64,000 nt of DNA, from positions 1 through 64,000 of the forward strand of contig JAJZHW010000007.1 in the NCBI GenBank assembly GCA_021810805.1, given 5' to 3'. Below, in pieces: positions 54,974-64,000 of the stretch. This DNA comes from Nitrospirota bacterium. GTDB lineage: Bacteria; Nitrospirota; Leptospirillia; Leptospirillales; Leptospirillaceae. The translations under genes were made by a program, and so were the position numbers. Under the pieces are notes generated by a model. It ran no database searches and had not been told where the DNA came from. It saw only the letters and a list, made by a program, of their open reading frames with translations. Each line of letters starts with the position of its first letter. Positions within the stretch are counted from its first letter, which is position 1.

Positions 54974-57900
54974 ATGGAGACCACGACGTCGGGAGATCGA
55001 GAAGCCGAAGAATCGCGATCCCCCATTTCGTCGGATACGACCTTCGGGAGGCCCTTGGGTGAGGCCCTGAGCCTCTCCCGCGAGTTGGTGTCCCTTCTCG
55101 AGATCGCCACCGACGGCCTCTACCTCACCGATGGGTCCGGTCGTCTCCTGGCGGCCAATCGTCTCTTTGCCCAGATGATCGGGGCGGATCCGAAAGGTGA
55201 GCCCCCCCTCCTCTTTTCAGGACGAGGGAAGTCCTCCTCGCCGCTCTCCATTGCCGACTGGAACGGCCAATGGGGTTCCGAAGAAATCCACGCCGAGCTG
55301 GCCAAAAATCTCTCCCTCCCCCCCGGCGGCACCCGCGTCTTCGAGACCTTCCACAAAAGACGGGACGGATCCCTTTTCCCCGTGGAGATTTCCGTGCGCC
55401 GAACGGAGACCCCCGACGGACCGGTGCTCGTCCATTTCGTCCGGGACATCACCCAACGACATGAGGCGATCGGCACCCTCGACCGTCTGGGCCGGTATGA
55501 TGACATCCGCCGGGAGGCCACCCATCAGGCCTTCTCCGCCACTTCAATCCCCGAGTTTTGCGAAGAACTCTGCCGGGTTTGCACCCGGGAAGAGAAGGAA
55601 GTCCTCCTGGCCTTCGTCTGCCGGCCGAATGCCCAAGGGGTCTTCGAATTCGTCGCCTCGGCCGGACGGACGGGATTTCTCGACGGCTCCCGGATTCTTC
55701 TCGATCCGTCGGTTCCTCAAGGTCAGGGACCCACCTCCACCTGCTATCGGGAGGGGCGCCCCCTCTTCAATGCCCCCTTGGGCGATGTCTCCTGGGAGGC
55801 CCCCTGGAAGGAGCGGGCGCGTCGCTTTGGCCTCCGATCCCTGTCGACCCTCCCCATCATTGTCGACCAACGTCCCTGGGGGGTGCTGGCCCTGGGCCAC
55901 GGCGATCCCCAACCCGTCGACCCTCCCCTGGCACAGCTTCTCACGGAGCTCGCCGCAACCGTCTCCCGGGGAATCGACCGCCTCGACAGGCTTTACCAGG
56001 AAAAGGCCCATGGCGCCCTCATCGATGCCCTGGTCGACAATACCGACGCCGGCATCCTCTTGCTCGGAGGGGATCAAATCCTTATGGCCAACGGGACGCT
56101 GGCCCGGATGCTGGGATACGACACCCCCGAATCGCTTCGGGCACTTCCGGCCGACCGGGTCTTTGTCCGCCCCCTCCCCGAGACGGCGGAGGAGGCGGGA
56201 GGAAGAATCGCCGAGACTTTGGAGTTTCCGATGAGAAAGAGGGACGGGACGATTCTTCTTTGTGATCTCTCTCGCCGAAGGCTCCCCCGGACGGACTCCC
56301 TTCTTCCAGATCCGGACCCGGCCTCCCGCCCGCCGGAGGTGGTGAACCTCCGGGAGAGCCGCCTCCGCCACCAGAGCCTCCAGCGCCTTCAACGCATCTC
56401 ACACTTTCGCTCTCTCCTGGCCAAGGCCGCGGAGGCCATGGCGGAGGCTCCCGACGAACAGACGCTCTTCGAGAAGATCTGCCAGCTCACTGTGGAGCAT
56501 GCCCAGATTCCCCTGGCATGGATCGGGCGGCCCGGACCGGACGGGGTCTTCCGTTTTCTTGCCCGATGGGGACGAACAGGGTATCTCGACGGACTGACCC
56601 TCTCCATCGACCCCGAGACCCCCTCGGGGATGGCCTCCTCCGCCCGGACCTTCCGGGAGGGGCAAACCATCGTCCAGCCCTCCTTCGTCGGTCCGCTGGC
56701 CCCCTGGCGAACCCATGCGGCGAAGTTTGGCCTTGCGGCCAGCATCACCCTCCCCATCCGCCGCGGAGGAGCGGTGGACGCCGTCCTGACCGCCTACCAC
56801 CACGAAGAGGAGGCCTTCGACCCCGAACTTCGGGAGATCCTCGAGGAGCTGGCCAAGAATCTCTCCCGGGGTCTCGATCGCCTGGACGTGGCCCGGGACC
56901 GCCAGCGCATCAGCGCCCAAAATGACGCCATCCTGGCCTCTCCGGCCATGGGGATCCTCCTGGTGTCGAATGAAAAGATCCGTCAGGCCAATCCCAGGAT
57001 GGGAGAGCTTCTGGGAGAACCCGCCCCAGAAAAGCTCTCCGGAAAAGCCCTCGGAGACTTCTTCGATGAGGAGGGGGCCCGGACAATCCAGGCGACTTCC
57101 CAGCGGATCCGACTGGGAGAGGCGGTGGACACGATCGAGCTTCGCGGACCGGCCCGGGGCGGTTCGCGATGGATCGCCCTCTCGGGGGTTCCCTTCCCCG
57201 GAGAGGGGGGTGGGATCCTCTGGACGGCCTCGGACATCACCTCCAAACGGCTCGCCCAGGAGAGCCAGCGGCTCTTTGCCAATGCCCTGCAATCCCTCGA
57301 CGAAGGGGTCGTCATCAGCGACCCGAAAGGCAGCGTCCTCTATGCCAATCCGGCCTTCGCCAATCTCACGGGATACCCCTCTTTCTCGATGGTGGGCAAG
57401 AACTGCCGCCTTCTCCAGGGTCCGGAGACGGACCCCGAGACCGTCCGGGAGATCCGTCAGGCCCTGGAGCGGGGAGAGAGCTTCAGAAAGGCCCTGCTGA
57501 ACTACCGCAAGGATGGCTCAACCTTCTGGAACCTTCTCTCCCTCACGCCACTTCGGAGCGCCGACGGGACGGTCACCCACTACGTGGGCATCCAGAACGA
57601 CATCACCGACCTCCGGGAGCTCCAGAACCAGAACGAACATCTCGCCTTTCTCTCCCGCCACGACCCCCTTACCGGTCTGGCCAATCGGACCGCACTGGAA
57701 GATCACCTCGAAAGAACCCTGTCGAGAGAGGGCCGCACCGGAACCCCTTTTGCCGTGGGGATGATCGACCTCGACGACTTCAAGCCCGTCAACGACACCT
57801 GGGGCCATCAGGCCGGGGACCAGCTCCTCCGGGAGATCGCCCGTCGATTGACCGGGGCCCTGCGCCACCACGATCTGGCCGTCCGCCTGGGGGGCGACGA

Positions 57901-59056
57901 GTTCGTGGTCGTGGTGGAGAATCTGCCGGGAGGGGAGCAAAGCCCCGCCTTTCCGGCGCTCCTCGAGAGAATCCACAAGAGCCTCACCGCCCCCTTTGTC
58001 CTGGGCGACGGAATCTCGACACGGGTGGGGATCTCCATGGGGGTCGCCTTCTTTCCGGAGGACGGAACGACACCGGACACGCTTCTCAGGACGGCCGATA
58101 CGCTCCTGGGCCAGCTCAAGGAGAAAAAGAACGACAGGAGCCGCTGGTGGGCGACGGTTCGGGAGGGCCTGACCGGGGAGAGGGAGTCGCGGGAGGAGGA
58201 GCTTCCCTTCGGGGGGGAGGTGCGGAGACTGCTCGCCAAACACTCGTCCCTGATCGAGGAAAGCATTCGGGATTTCGTGAGGGACTTCTACAAAACCCTT
58301 CCCGAAAACCCTGAGGCGGCCGAGGTGCTCTCCCACCTCTCGCCCCAGGAGCGCGACCATCTGGCCAGAGGGCAGGAGGCCTATCTGAAACAGATCCTCT
58401 CTCCCGAGATCGGAAAGGACAGCGTGGTCTCTTCCTCCCGAAAAATCGGAGAGATCCACTTTCTCACCGGGGTCACCAGCGGTCTTCTCATCGAGGCGAC
58501 ATCCCTTTACCGGAGGCTCCTCGCCGCCCACCTCCGGAGATCCCTTCTGTACGACCGGGAAAGACGCATCCTCCTCGACGCCGCCGACCGCCGGATCGAG
58601 ATCCATGTGGCGACGGAGATCCGCACCCAGAGCGACATGCATTCGCTCTACCTCGCCGCGGCCCTGGCCTGGGGATCCCCCGGACTCTCGACGGACGACG
58701 GAGCACGGAGGATTCTTGCTCTTCCCGGGATCGCCGGCCTCGCGCTCACAAACAATGGCGCCGGGGAAGGGAACGCGATCCATGCGTGGGGAGAGGTTCC
58801 GGAGGGGATCGAGGAAATTGTCGGGAGGGAGCACTCGCATCTCCCCATCGACACCGCCCTCTCCCTCGCCCATCAGGAGCCCAAGGAGGCTCGAGCGACC
58901 ATCCGCAGCGCGCTCTCCCTTTACTCCCGGGAGGGAGACAGCCTCCGTCGCCTCCTTCTCTTCGGGGAGTATCCGAACCAGTTTGCCTCCCAGGCGATGC
59001 ATCAGTTTTCACTGGTCCTCCACTCCCGACTTCCCCTGACCCCGAAGACCCCCTGA
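54974..59056 (+). CDS. PAS-GAF-PAS-GAF-PAS-LOV-GGDEF-globin sensor diguanylate cyclase
   Basis: I start at the ATG at 54974 (GGGAG 7 nt before), giving 1360 residues. In order: PAS (about 42-160), GAF (190-340), PAS (350-435), GAF (480-640), PAS (650-760), a LOV-type PAS (767-885), GGDEF (890-1058), then a globin-like domain (about 1085-1195) and a helical tail. The LOV signature GKNCRLLQG is intact with the photoactive Cys811, and the flavin contacts NYRKDG, FWN and GIQND are present. The cyclase has RLGGDEF and an inhibitory-site RHHD exactly five residues before it. His1162 (KIGEIHFLTG) fits the proximal haem ligand of sensor globins. No membrane span is seen, so it is cytoplasmic. Light, gas and small-ligand inputs could all control c-di-GMP synthesis. 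Confidence 0.85.
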   Translation: METTTSGDREAEESRSPISSDTTFGRPLGEALSLSRELVSLLEIATDGLYLTDGSGRLLAANRLFAQMIGADPKGEPPLLFSGRGKSSSPLSIADWNGQWGSEEIHAELAKNLSLPPGGTRVFETFHKRRDGSLFPVEISVRRTETPDGPVLVHFVRDITQRHEAIGTLDRLGRYDDIRREATHQAFSATSIPEFCEELCRVCTREEKEVLLAFVCRPNAQGVFEFVASAGRTGFLDGSRILLDPSVPQGQGPTSTCYREGRPLFNAPLGDVSWEAPWKERARRFGLRSLSTLPIIVDQRPWGVLALGHGDPQPVDPPLAQLLTELAATVSRGIDRLDRLYQEKAHGALIDALVDNTDAGILLLGGDQILMANGTLARMLGYDTPESLRALPADRVFVRPLPETAEEAGGRIAETLEFPMRKRDGTILLCDLSRRRLPRTDSLLPDPDPASRPPEVVNLRESRLRHQSLQRLQRISHFRSLLAKAAEAMAEAPDEQTLFEKICQLTVEHAQIPLAWIGRPGPDGVFRFLARWGRTGYLDGLTLSIDPETPSGMASSARTFREGQTIVQPSFVGPLAPWRTHAAKFGLAASITLPIRRGGAVDAVLTAYHHEEEAFDPELREILEELAKNLSRGLDRLDVARDRQRISAQNDAILASPAMGILLVSNEKIRQANPRMGELLGEPAPEKLSGKALGDFFDEEGARTIQATSQRIRLGEAVDTIELRGPARGGSRWIALSGVPFPGEGGGILWTASDITSKRLAQESQRLFANALQSLDEGVVISDPKGSVLYANPAFANLTGYPSFSMVGKNCRLLQGPETDPETVREIRQALERGESFRKALLNYRKDGSTFWNLLSLTPLRSADGTVTHYVGIQNDITDLRELQNQNEHLAFLSRHDPLTGLANRTALEDHLERTLSREGRTGTPFAVGMIDLDDFKPVNDTWGHQAGDQLLREIARRLTGALRHHDLAVRLGGDEFVVVVENLPGGEQSPAFPALLERIHKSLTAPFVLGDGISTRVGISMGVAFFPEDGTTPDTLLRTADTLLGQLKEKKNDRSRWWATVREGLTGERESREEELPFGGEVRRLLAKHSSLIEESIRDFVRDFYKTLPENPEAAEVLSHLSPQERDHLARGQEAYLKQILSPEIGKDSVVSSSRKIGEIHFLTGVTSGLLIEATSLYRRLLAAHLRRSLLYDRERRILLDAADRRIEIHVATEIRTQSDMHSLYLAAALAWGSPGLSTDDGARRILALPGIAGLALTNNGAGEGNAIHAWGEVPEGIEEIVGREHSHLPIDTALSLAHQEPKEARATIRSALSLYSREGDSLRRLLLFGEYPNQFASQAMHQFSLVLHSRLPLTPKTP

Positions 59057-59201
59057 CCGGGGAGAAGTGTCTCCAGGAAGACCGGCTCGGGAGAAGGTCG
59101 GCCCGGCGGGGCTCCCTTGTCTTTTTTTTGGCCAAAAAGGATAATGGGAGAAATTCCTTACGAGAAAAGCCAGGACGGCATACAGAGAGAAAGGACCGGA
59201 G

Positions 59202-60686
59202 ATGCTTCACAGTCTGATCATGGCCGGAGGGTCCGGCACGCGATTCTGGCCCATGAGCCGGGAGCTCTTTCCCAAGCAGTTTCTCTCCTTCGAGGCGGAG
59301 GGCCCCCTTCTGGCCCGGACCCTCGATCGACTCCTTCCCCTCATCCCCGAAGAGCGGATCACCCTGGTCGTCGGAGCGACCCATGCCGCCGAGACCCGGA
59401 GGATCCTCCAGGCGATGAACGGGGGGCAGGGACGCCACCCCCGGGTCATCACCGAGCCCCGCTCCCTCAACACCCTCCCGGCCATTTCTGTGGCGGCGCT
59501 TTCGATCCTGAAGGAGGATCCCGAGGCGGTCATCGCCGTGATGGCCTCCGACCACATGATCTCCCCCCAGGACAACTTTCTGGCCCTTCTCCAGCACGCC
59601 GCCTCGGTGGCCCGGACCGAAAAGGTCCTGATCACCTTCGGGATCCCCCCGCACCGCCCCGAAACGGGGTTCGGGTATCTCGAGCTGGGAGACCCCCTTC
59701 CCGAGCACTCCACGGACCTCTTCTCCGCCCGCAAGGTCGCCCGCTTTGTGGAAAAGCCCAACATGGAGACGGCCCGGCGCTTTGTCGAAGACAAGAACCA
59801 CCATTGGAACTCGGGGATGTTCGTCTTTTCGGCAAAGGTCTTCTTCGAGGAGCTTGCCCGCTACCAGCCTGAGATCGAGACCGCACTCCAGACCCTGGGC
59901 CAGGCCCTGGGGACTCCCGACGAACGCCGGGAGCTCGACCATTTTTACCGTACCACCACCGCCGTCTCCATCGACTACGGCCTGATGGAGCACTCCGCGC
60001 GGGTCTGGTCCCTCTCGGGCCCCATCGACTGGAAGGACGTGGGATCCTGGTCGGCCCTCGACGACATCGCCGAGAAGGATGGCCGGGGAAATGTGATCCG
60101 GGGCAACGCCATCGTCATCGACTCCGACAACACCATCGTCCGCGCCGACAAGCGGGTGGTGGCGACCATCGGACTCCGCGACGTGATCGTCGTCGACACC
60201 GACGACGCCACCCTCGTCTGCGCCAAGGACCAGGCCCAGCGGGTCCGCGAGGTGGTGGGCCAGCTCCGGGAGCGCAATGCCGTGGAGGCGATGGAGCACC
60301 GGACGACCCACCGGCCCTGGGGATCCTACACCATCCTCGACCAGGGGCCCATGTACAAGATCAAGAGCGTGACGGTCAACCCGCGCGCCCGCCTCTCCCT
60401 CCAGATGCATCTTCATCGCTCCGAGCACTGGGTGGTCATTGCGGGAACGGCCCGGGTCACTCTGGGCGAGGAGGAGATCTTTCTCCACACCAACCAGAGC
60501 ATCGATATCCCCAAGTCCACCCGCCATCGCATCGAAAACCCCGGGAAGGTCCCCCTGATCGTCATCGAGGTCCAGAACGGCGAGTATCTCGAAGAGGACG
60601 ACATCATCCGCTTCCAGGACGACTACCGGCGCATGGAGGAGGAGCCGGGACTCAACCGCCCCCCTCTCAAGAACTCGACTCCATGA
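59202..60686 (+). CDS. manC: Mannose-1-phosphate guanylyltransferase/mannose-6-phosphate isomerase
   Basis: This bifunctional 494-residue enzyme makes GDP-mannose. The nucleotidyltransferase half has MAGGSGTRFWPMSRELFPKQ (7-26, read in parts), VMASDHMI, RPETGFGYLE, FVEKPNMETA and DYGLMEHS. The C-terminal cupin (isomerase) half has HRPWGSY, LSLQMHLHRSEHWVVIAGTA with its metal-binding Gln, His and Glu residues, and TRHRIENPG. It lies 13 nt before the phosphomannomutase gene, so the two supply successive steps to GDP-mannose for surface polysaccharide or extracellular polymer. It also follows the large c-di-GMP sensor, which may regulate such polymers. Confidence 0.95.
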   Translation: MLHSLIMAGGSGTRFWPMSRELFPKQFLSFEAEGPLLARTLDRLLPLIPEERITLVVGATHAAETRRILQAMNGGQGRHPRVITEPRSLNTLPAISVAALSILKEDPEAVIAVMASDHMISPQDNFLALLQHAASVARTEKVLITFGIPPHRPETGFGYLELGDPLPEHSTDLFSARKVARFVEKPNMETARRFVEDKNHHWNSGMFVFSAKVFFEELARYQPEIETALQTLGQALGTPDERRELDHFYRTTTAVSIDYGLMEHSARVWSLSGPIDWKDVGSWSALDDIAEKDGRGNVIRGNAIVIDSDNTIVRADKRVVATIGLRDVIVVDTDDATLVCAKDQAQRVREVVGQLRERNAVEAMEHRTTHRPWGSYTILDQGPMYKIKSVTVNPRARLSLQMHLHRSEHWVVIAGTARVTLGEEEIFLHTNQSIDIPKSTRHRIENPGKVPLIVIEVQNGEYLEEDDIIRFQDDYRRMEEEPGLNRPPLKNSTP

Positions 60687-60699
60687 GGGATCCGGGCCC

Positions 60700-62133
60700 A
60701 TGATCAATCCGGGGATCTTCCGCGAATACGACATCCGGGGACGGGCCGAGACCGACCTCGCCGACCCCGACGTTCGGGCGATCGGCCTTGCCTTGGCCTC
60801 ACTTCTGACGGAGCGCGGCGCGACAACGATCGCGCTGGGCCAGGACGTGCGCCTCACCTCCCCCCGAATCGCCGGAACGCTCACCGAGACCCTCCTCTCC
60901 CGGGGGATCTCGATCGTCGATGTGGGCACCGTTCCCACCCCCCTCCTCTACTATGCCCTCTTCGCCCTTCCCGTCTCCGGAGGGGTCATGGTGACGGCGA
61001 GCCATAACCCCTCCCCCGACAACGGGATCAAGATGGCCATCGGCCGGGAAACGATCTACGGCGCGGACATCGCGATCCTTCGCGACCGGGCCATCGGCTT
61101 TTCCCGGAGCGCCCCTCCGCCCTCTTCCGTTCCCCGGGGAACGCGATCTCACGCGTCCCTCCGGGAGCGGTACATCCGGGAGATTGCCGGGAAGCTGGGC
61201 CCCCTGCCCCTCGTCGCCGGCCGTCCCCTTCGGGTGGTGGTCGACTGCGGCAATGCCACGGCGGGGCTTTTGGTCCGGGACCTCTACGCCGCCCTCGGGG
61301 TGGAGGCCGACTATCTCTTTGAAGAGCCGGACGGGCGGTTCCCCAACCACCATCCCGACCCGACGATCCCGGAAAACCTCGCCGTCCTGATCCGGACGAT
61401 CCGGGAGAAAAAGGCCGACCTGGGGATCGCCTTCGACGGAGACTCCGACCGGATCGGAGCCTGCGACGGAACGGGGCAGATCCTCTTCGGAGACCAGCTC
61501 ATGGCCCTCTTTGCCGAGGATCTCCTGAAGAAGCGCCCCGGGAGCCGGATCATCTCGGAGGTGAAGGCCTCCCGCTTTCTCTACGACCGCATCCGTGAGC
61601 TCGGGGGGATCCCCGACATGTACAAGGCCGGACACTCCCTGATCAAGGCCCGGATGAAGGAGACGAAGGCCCCGCTGGCCGGGGAGATGAGCGGACATAT
61701 CTTCTTTGCCGACGAATATTACGGCTACGACGACGCCCTCTATGCCGGGGCGCGGCTCATGGCTCTCGTGGCCCGCTCGGGTCGCCCCCTCTCGGAGATG
61801 GTGGCCGAGTTTCCCCGGACCTTTTCCACCCCCGAACTTCGGCGGGAATGTCCCGACGAAGCCAAGTTTGCCGTGGTGGAACGGCTCAAGGAGAGGCTCT
61901 CCGCCCGATCCCTCGAGATCAATGCCATCGACGGCATCCGGGTGGAGTTCTCCGACGGGTGGGGGTTGATTCGCGCCTCCAACACCCAACCGGCCCTCGT
62001 GCTGAGGTTCGAGGGAAATACCCCCGCCCGTCTGGACGAAATCCGTAACCTTCTCACGGGAGAGCTCGCCCGCGCCATGGAGAGCGAGGGGCTCGATCCC
62101 TCGATGGCCACCCGGGACGCCACCCACCACTGA
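60700..62133 (+). CDS. manB: Phosphomannomutase/phosphoglucomutase
   Basis: A 477-residue alpha-D-phosphohexomutase: N-terminal FREYDIRGRAETDL, the phosphoserine loop VTASHNPSPDNGIK, the metal-binding DGDSDRIG, sugar-binding GEMSGHIFF and a C-terminal phosphate loop RASNTQPALVLRFEG. It interconverts mannose 6- and 1-phosphate and probably glucose phosphates, as AlgC does. It follows manC closely and forms the second half of a GDP-mannose module. The isomerisation of fructose 6-phosphate can be done by the cupin half of ManC. Confidence 0.94.
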   Translation: MINPGIFREYDIRGRAETDLADPDVRAIGLALASLLTERGATTIALGQDVRLTSPRIAGTLTETLLSRGISIVDVGTVPTPLLYYALFALPVSGGVMVTASHNPSPDNGIKMAIGRETIYGADIAILRDRAIGFSRSAPPPSSVPRGTRSHASLRERYIREIAGKLGPLPLVAGRPLRVVVDCGNATAGLLVRDLYAALGVEADYLFEEPDGRFPNHHPDPTIPENLAVLIRTIREKKADLGIAFDGDSDRIGACDGTGQILFGDQLMALFAEDLLKKRPGSRIISEVKASRFLYDRIRELGGIPDMYKAGHSLIKARMKETKAPLAGEMSGHIFFADEYYGYDDALYAGARLMALVARSGRPLSEMVAEFPRTFSTPELRRECPDEAKFAVVERLKERLSARSLEINAIDGIRVEFSDGWGLIRASNTQPALVLRFEGNTPARLDEIRNLLTGELARAMESEGLDPSMATRDATHH

Positions 62134-62336
62134 GCCCCTCGACATCGGGAGGGGCTTCCATCCGAAACGGGCCGGAGAGACCTTCCTCTGGTCTGCGGTC
62201 TTTCTGTCTCCCTGTTTTCTCGCCGTCTGCCATCTCCCTCCGCTTCGGCGCGAAGGAGCCCCCATCGGGGTCACACTCTCTTCGGACCCCCCCCTTCCTT
62301 CTCGATTCTTCTCGAAAAAACAAGACAAATCCCCCG
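62134..62336. other. Gap between convergent mutase and acyltransferase genes
   Basis: No gene is seen in these 203 bp. It should hold the ends of both transcripts, but no clear hairpin plus T-run was identified. Confidence 0.4.
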
Positions 62337-64000
62337 TCAGACTCTCTCTATCATCGTCTCAGGGGGAAGGAGGGATCGAATATGCCCGGCAAGGAGGGCG
62401 ACGATTTCGGGCTCGCGAAGATCCGCGTAGTCCGAGGGGAGGAGTGCGGCATAAGGCCGCAGCTCGATGCGTCCCGGGCGAGGGAGGGCCCGGTGGGGAG
62501 GATAGGCCTCGAAGGCGCCGACGATGCCGACCAAGAGGACGGGGACCCTCATTCGGGAGAGGATTGTCCCCACCCCCGGCCGGAAGGTTCCAAGATGGCC
62601 ATCGATGGAGCGCTCTCCCTCGGGGAAGACCCCCAAAGCCCGCCCCGACCGCAAAAGTTGGAAGGCGATCCTCAGTCCGGAGAGGGCCGAGTCGGGATCG
62701 ATGGAGACGATGCCGAAGATGTTTTTGAAGGCGGACAGGGGACCTTCGAAGAGGGGGGCGAATCCCCAGAAGAGGGTCCGGGCCAGAACCTCCGGCGGGA
62801 GCATGAGGGCCAGGAGGGGGCCGTCGAGATAGCTGGCATGGTTGGCGACGATGACGAAGGGGCCGGGGGCAAGACGAATATCCGCAACGGCGGGATCCCC
62901 TGAACAGAGGACATAGTCCTCTCCCTCCCGGCGCCAGCGGGGCCAGCGAATCCCAAAGAAGATCCGTCCGGCTCCCCGAAGGGCGCGGTAGAGAAGGCGC
63001 TCCCGAAAGAGCAGAGCCCGGGGCGCCCTCCCCCGGGGAGGAACCTTTTCCTCTTCCTCGGCGGAGAGGGGACGAAAGAGGATCTCCTCCGAGGGACTTT
63101 GCCCTTCGGGAGAGAGCGACTCCAGGCGCTCCCGGAGGTCCTTCACCGTGGAGATCTCCGACAGGAGATCGTCGGGGATCTCCCGTCCCAGGATCTCCTC
63201 GATCTCGGAGAGAAGCTCGATGCGGGCGAGGCTGTCGAAGCCCAGGTCGGCCTCAAGGCGGGCCTCGTCCACCACGGGGACCCCCTCCCCGGCCTGTCGG
63301 GCAAGAAGGAGACGAACCTTGGCAAAGAACGGGCTCTCGAGCCGGTCGGACTCCTGACTTCCCCCCTCCAGACGTCGTCTTCGGGCCTCCCGGTAGAGAT
63401 CGGCCAGGAGGAAGCGGCGAAGCTTCCCCAGGCGGGTCCGGGGGAAGGGGTCGGAAACGGTTTCATGGGCCGCAATGCGGCTGTGGGGGGGGAGGTCGCG
63501 GTTGACGTCCCCGATGATCCCCGAGAGCTCCTCTGGAGTGGCCCCGCCTTCGGATTCTGGGCGGATCAGGGCGACCAGGGCCTTCCCCTCCAGCAGAACC
63601 GCCGCCTCCGCCACCCGACCCCGGAGGGAGAGCCGACTCTCGATCGACTCGGGAAAGATATTCTTGCCGTTCGGAAGAACCAGCACCTCCTTCTCGCGAC
63701 CGACCAGCCGGAGCCGGCTGCCCTCCCATCGGCCCAGGTCGCCGGTATCGAACCACCCCTCCGCGTCCATGAGATCCATCGTCGTCCCGTCCCCGGTCCA
63801 GTAGCAGGCCGCCACCGACGGCCCCCGAACCTGAACCCGCCCTCCCGGGCGACCTTCCTCGGCCGGCAGGATCCGGAGCTCCACCCCCGGAAGGGGCGGG
63901 CCCACCGTGCCGATGGCCAGGTCGTCGGGAGTGGTCATGGAGACCACCGGCGAGGTTTCGGTGAGGCCGTAGCCCTCCAAAAGGACGATCCCCATGGCGA
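62337..64000 (-). CDS. AMP-ligase/ACP/acyltransferase fusion (N-terminal part outside window)
   Basis: The visible 550 or so residues are the C-terminal part of a longer protein. First comes the C-terminal half of an acyl-AMP ligase (LEGYGLTETSPVVSM, DGWFDTGD-type motif in EGWFDTGDLGRW, LVLPNGKNIFPE), then an acyl-carrier-like domain whose LGFDSLARIELL carries the phosphopantetheine serine, and last a PlsC-type acyltransferase (NHASYLD with the HX4D motif, GVFPEGERSIDG). It should activate a fatty acid, load it on its own carrier domain and transfer it to a lysophospholipid or similar acceptor at the membrane. The AMP-ligase start is cut by the window edge. Confidence 0.88.
   Translation of the reverse strand, partial: AMGIVLLEGYGLTETSPVVSMTTPDDLAIGTVGPPLPGVELRILPAEEGRPGGRVQVRGPSVAACYWTGDGTTMDLMDAEGWFDTGDLGRWEGSRLRLVGREKEVLVLPNGKNIFPESIESRLSLRGRVAEAAVLLEGKALVALIRPESEGGATPEELSGIIGDVNRDLPPHSRIAAHETVSDPFPRTRLGKLRRFLLADLYREARRRRLEGGSQESDRLESPFFAKVRLLLARQAGEGVPVVDEARLEADLGFDSLARIELLSEIEEILGREIPDDLLSEISTVKDLRERLESLSPEGQSPSEEILFRPLSAEEEEKVPPRGRAPRALLFRERLLYRALRGAGRIFFGIRWPRWRREGEDYVLCSGDPAVADIRLAPGPFVIVANHASYLDGPLLALMLPPEVLARTLFWGFAPLFEGPLSAFKNIFGIVSIDPDSALSGLRIAFQLLRSGRALGVFPEGERSIDGHLGTFRPGVGTILSRMRVPVLLVGIVGAFEAYPPHRALPRPGRIELRPYAALLPSDYADLREPEIVALLAGHIRSLLPPETMIERV

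Overview
This 64 kb window is a dense, GC-rich bacterial chromosome segment with short intergenic gaps and many overlapping start and stop codons. No rRNA or tRNA gene was seen, so the assignment rests on gene content: a DUF1207 outer-membrane protein, a phosphoketolase, an SQR-type flavoprotein with a DUF1641 partner, an MltD-type transglycosylase and many c-di-GMP proteins. This best fits an acidophilic or chemolithoautotrophic member of the Leptospirillum/Nitrospirota group. That is inference and only moderately certain.

Layout. 1-1.5 kb is a decaying toxin-antitoxin region: an IS3-type element has inserted into the 3' end of an AbiEi-like gene whose two operator-like palindromes survive, next to a possible GNAT-toxin remnant. 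1.5-6.4 kb is a minus-strand operon in which every gene overlaps the next (frameshifted hypothetical gene, TPR/LysM lipoprotein, DegT aminotransferase, bioD). 6.5-8.2 kb holds two divergent exported proteins and a small Cys-rich protein. 8.2-9.9 kb encodes minor pseudopilins H, I and J. 10-13.5 kb holds a cold-shock gene with a near-consensus promoter, mltD, a Crp/Fnr regulator and a 45-residue membrane microprotein.

13.5-19.4 kb is a signalling operon: globin-coupled histidine kinase, CheY-like regulator, REC-GGDEF-EAL protein and glycogen synthase, so oxygen or redox sensing, c-di-GMP and carbon storage may be linked. Phosphoketolase, a 3-methyladenine glycosylase and an MHS-family transporter follow. 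24.4-36.1 kb is a defence island: an AbiL-like ATPase/RloB pair on AT-rich DNA, a complete Wadjet jetABCD operon, and an AbiEii-type nucleotidyltransferase with a small partner. A pyridine nucleotide-disulfide oxidoreductase lies within this stretch.

36.6-48.8 kb is largely metabolic and housekeeping: the DUF1641/SQR pair, thiC, a methionine synthase split into catalytic protein and separate reactivation protein, an MBL hydrolase, a cyclophilin coupled to typA, a structured leader or small-RNA candidate before typA, and an RlmI-like methyltransferase. 48.9-54.8 kb holds three envelope proteins, recO, era and a short-chain dehydrogenase. 55-59 kb is one 1360-residue sensor combining PAS, GAF, an apparently photoactive LOV domain, GGDEF and a C-terminal globin-like domain. 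The window ends with manC, a phosphomannomutase and a truncated AMP-ligase/ACP/acyltransferase fusion.
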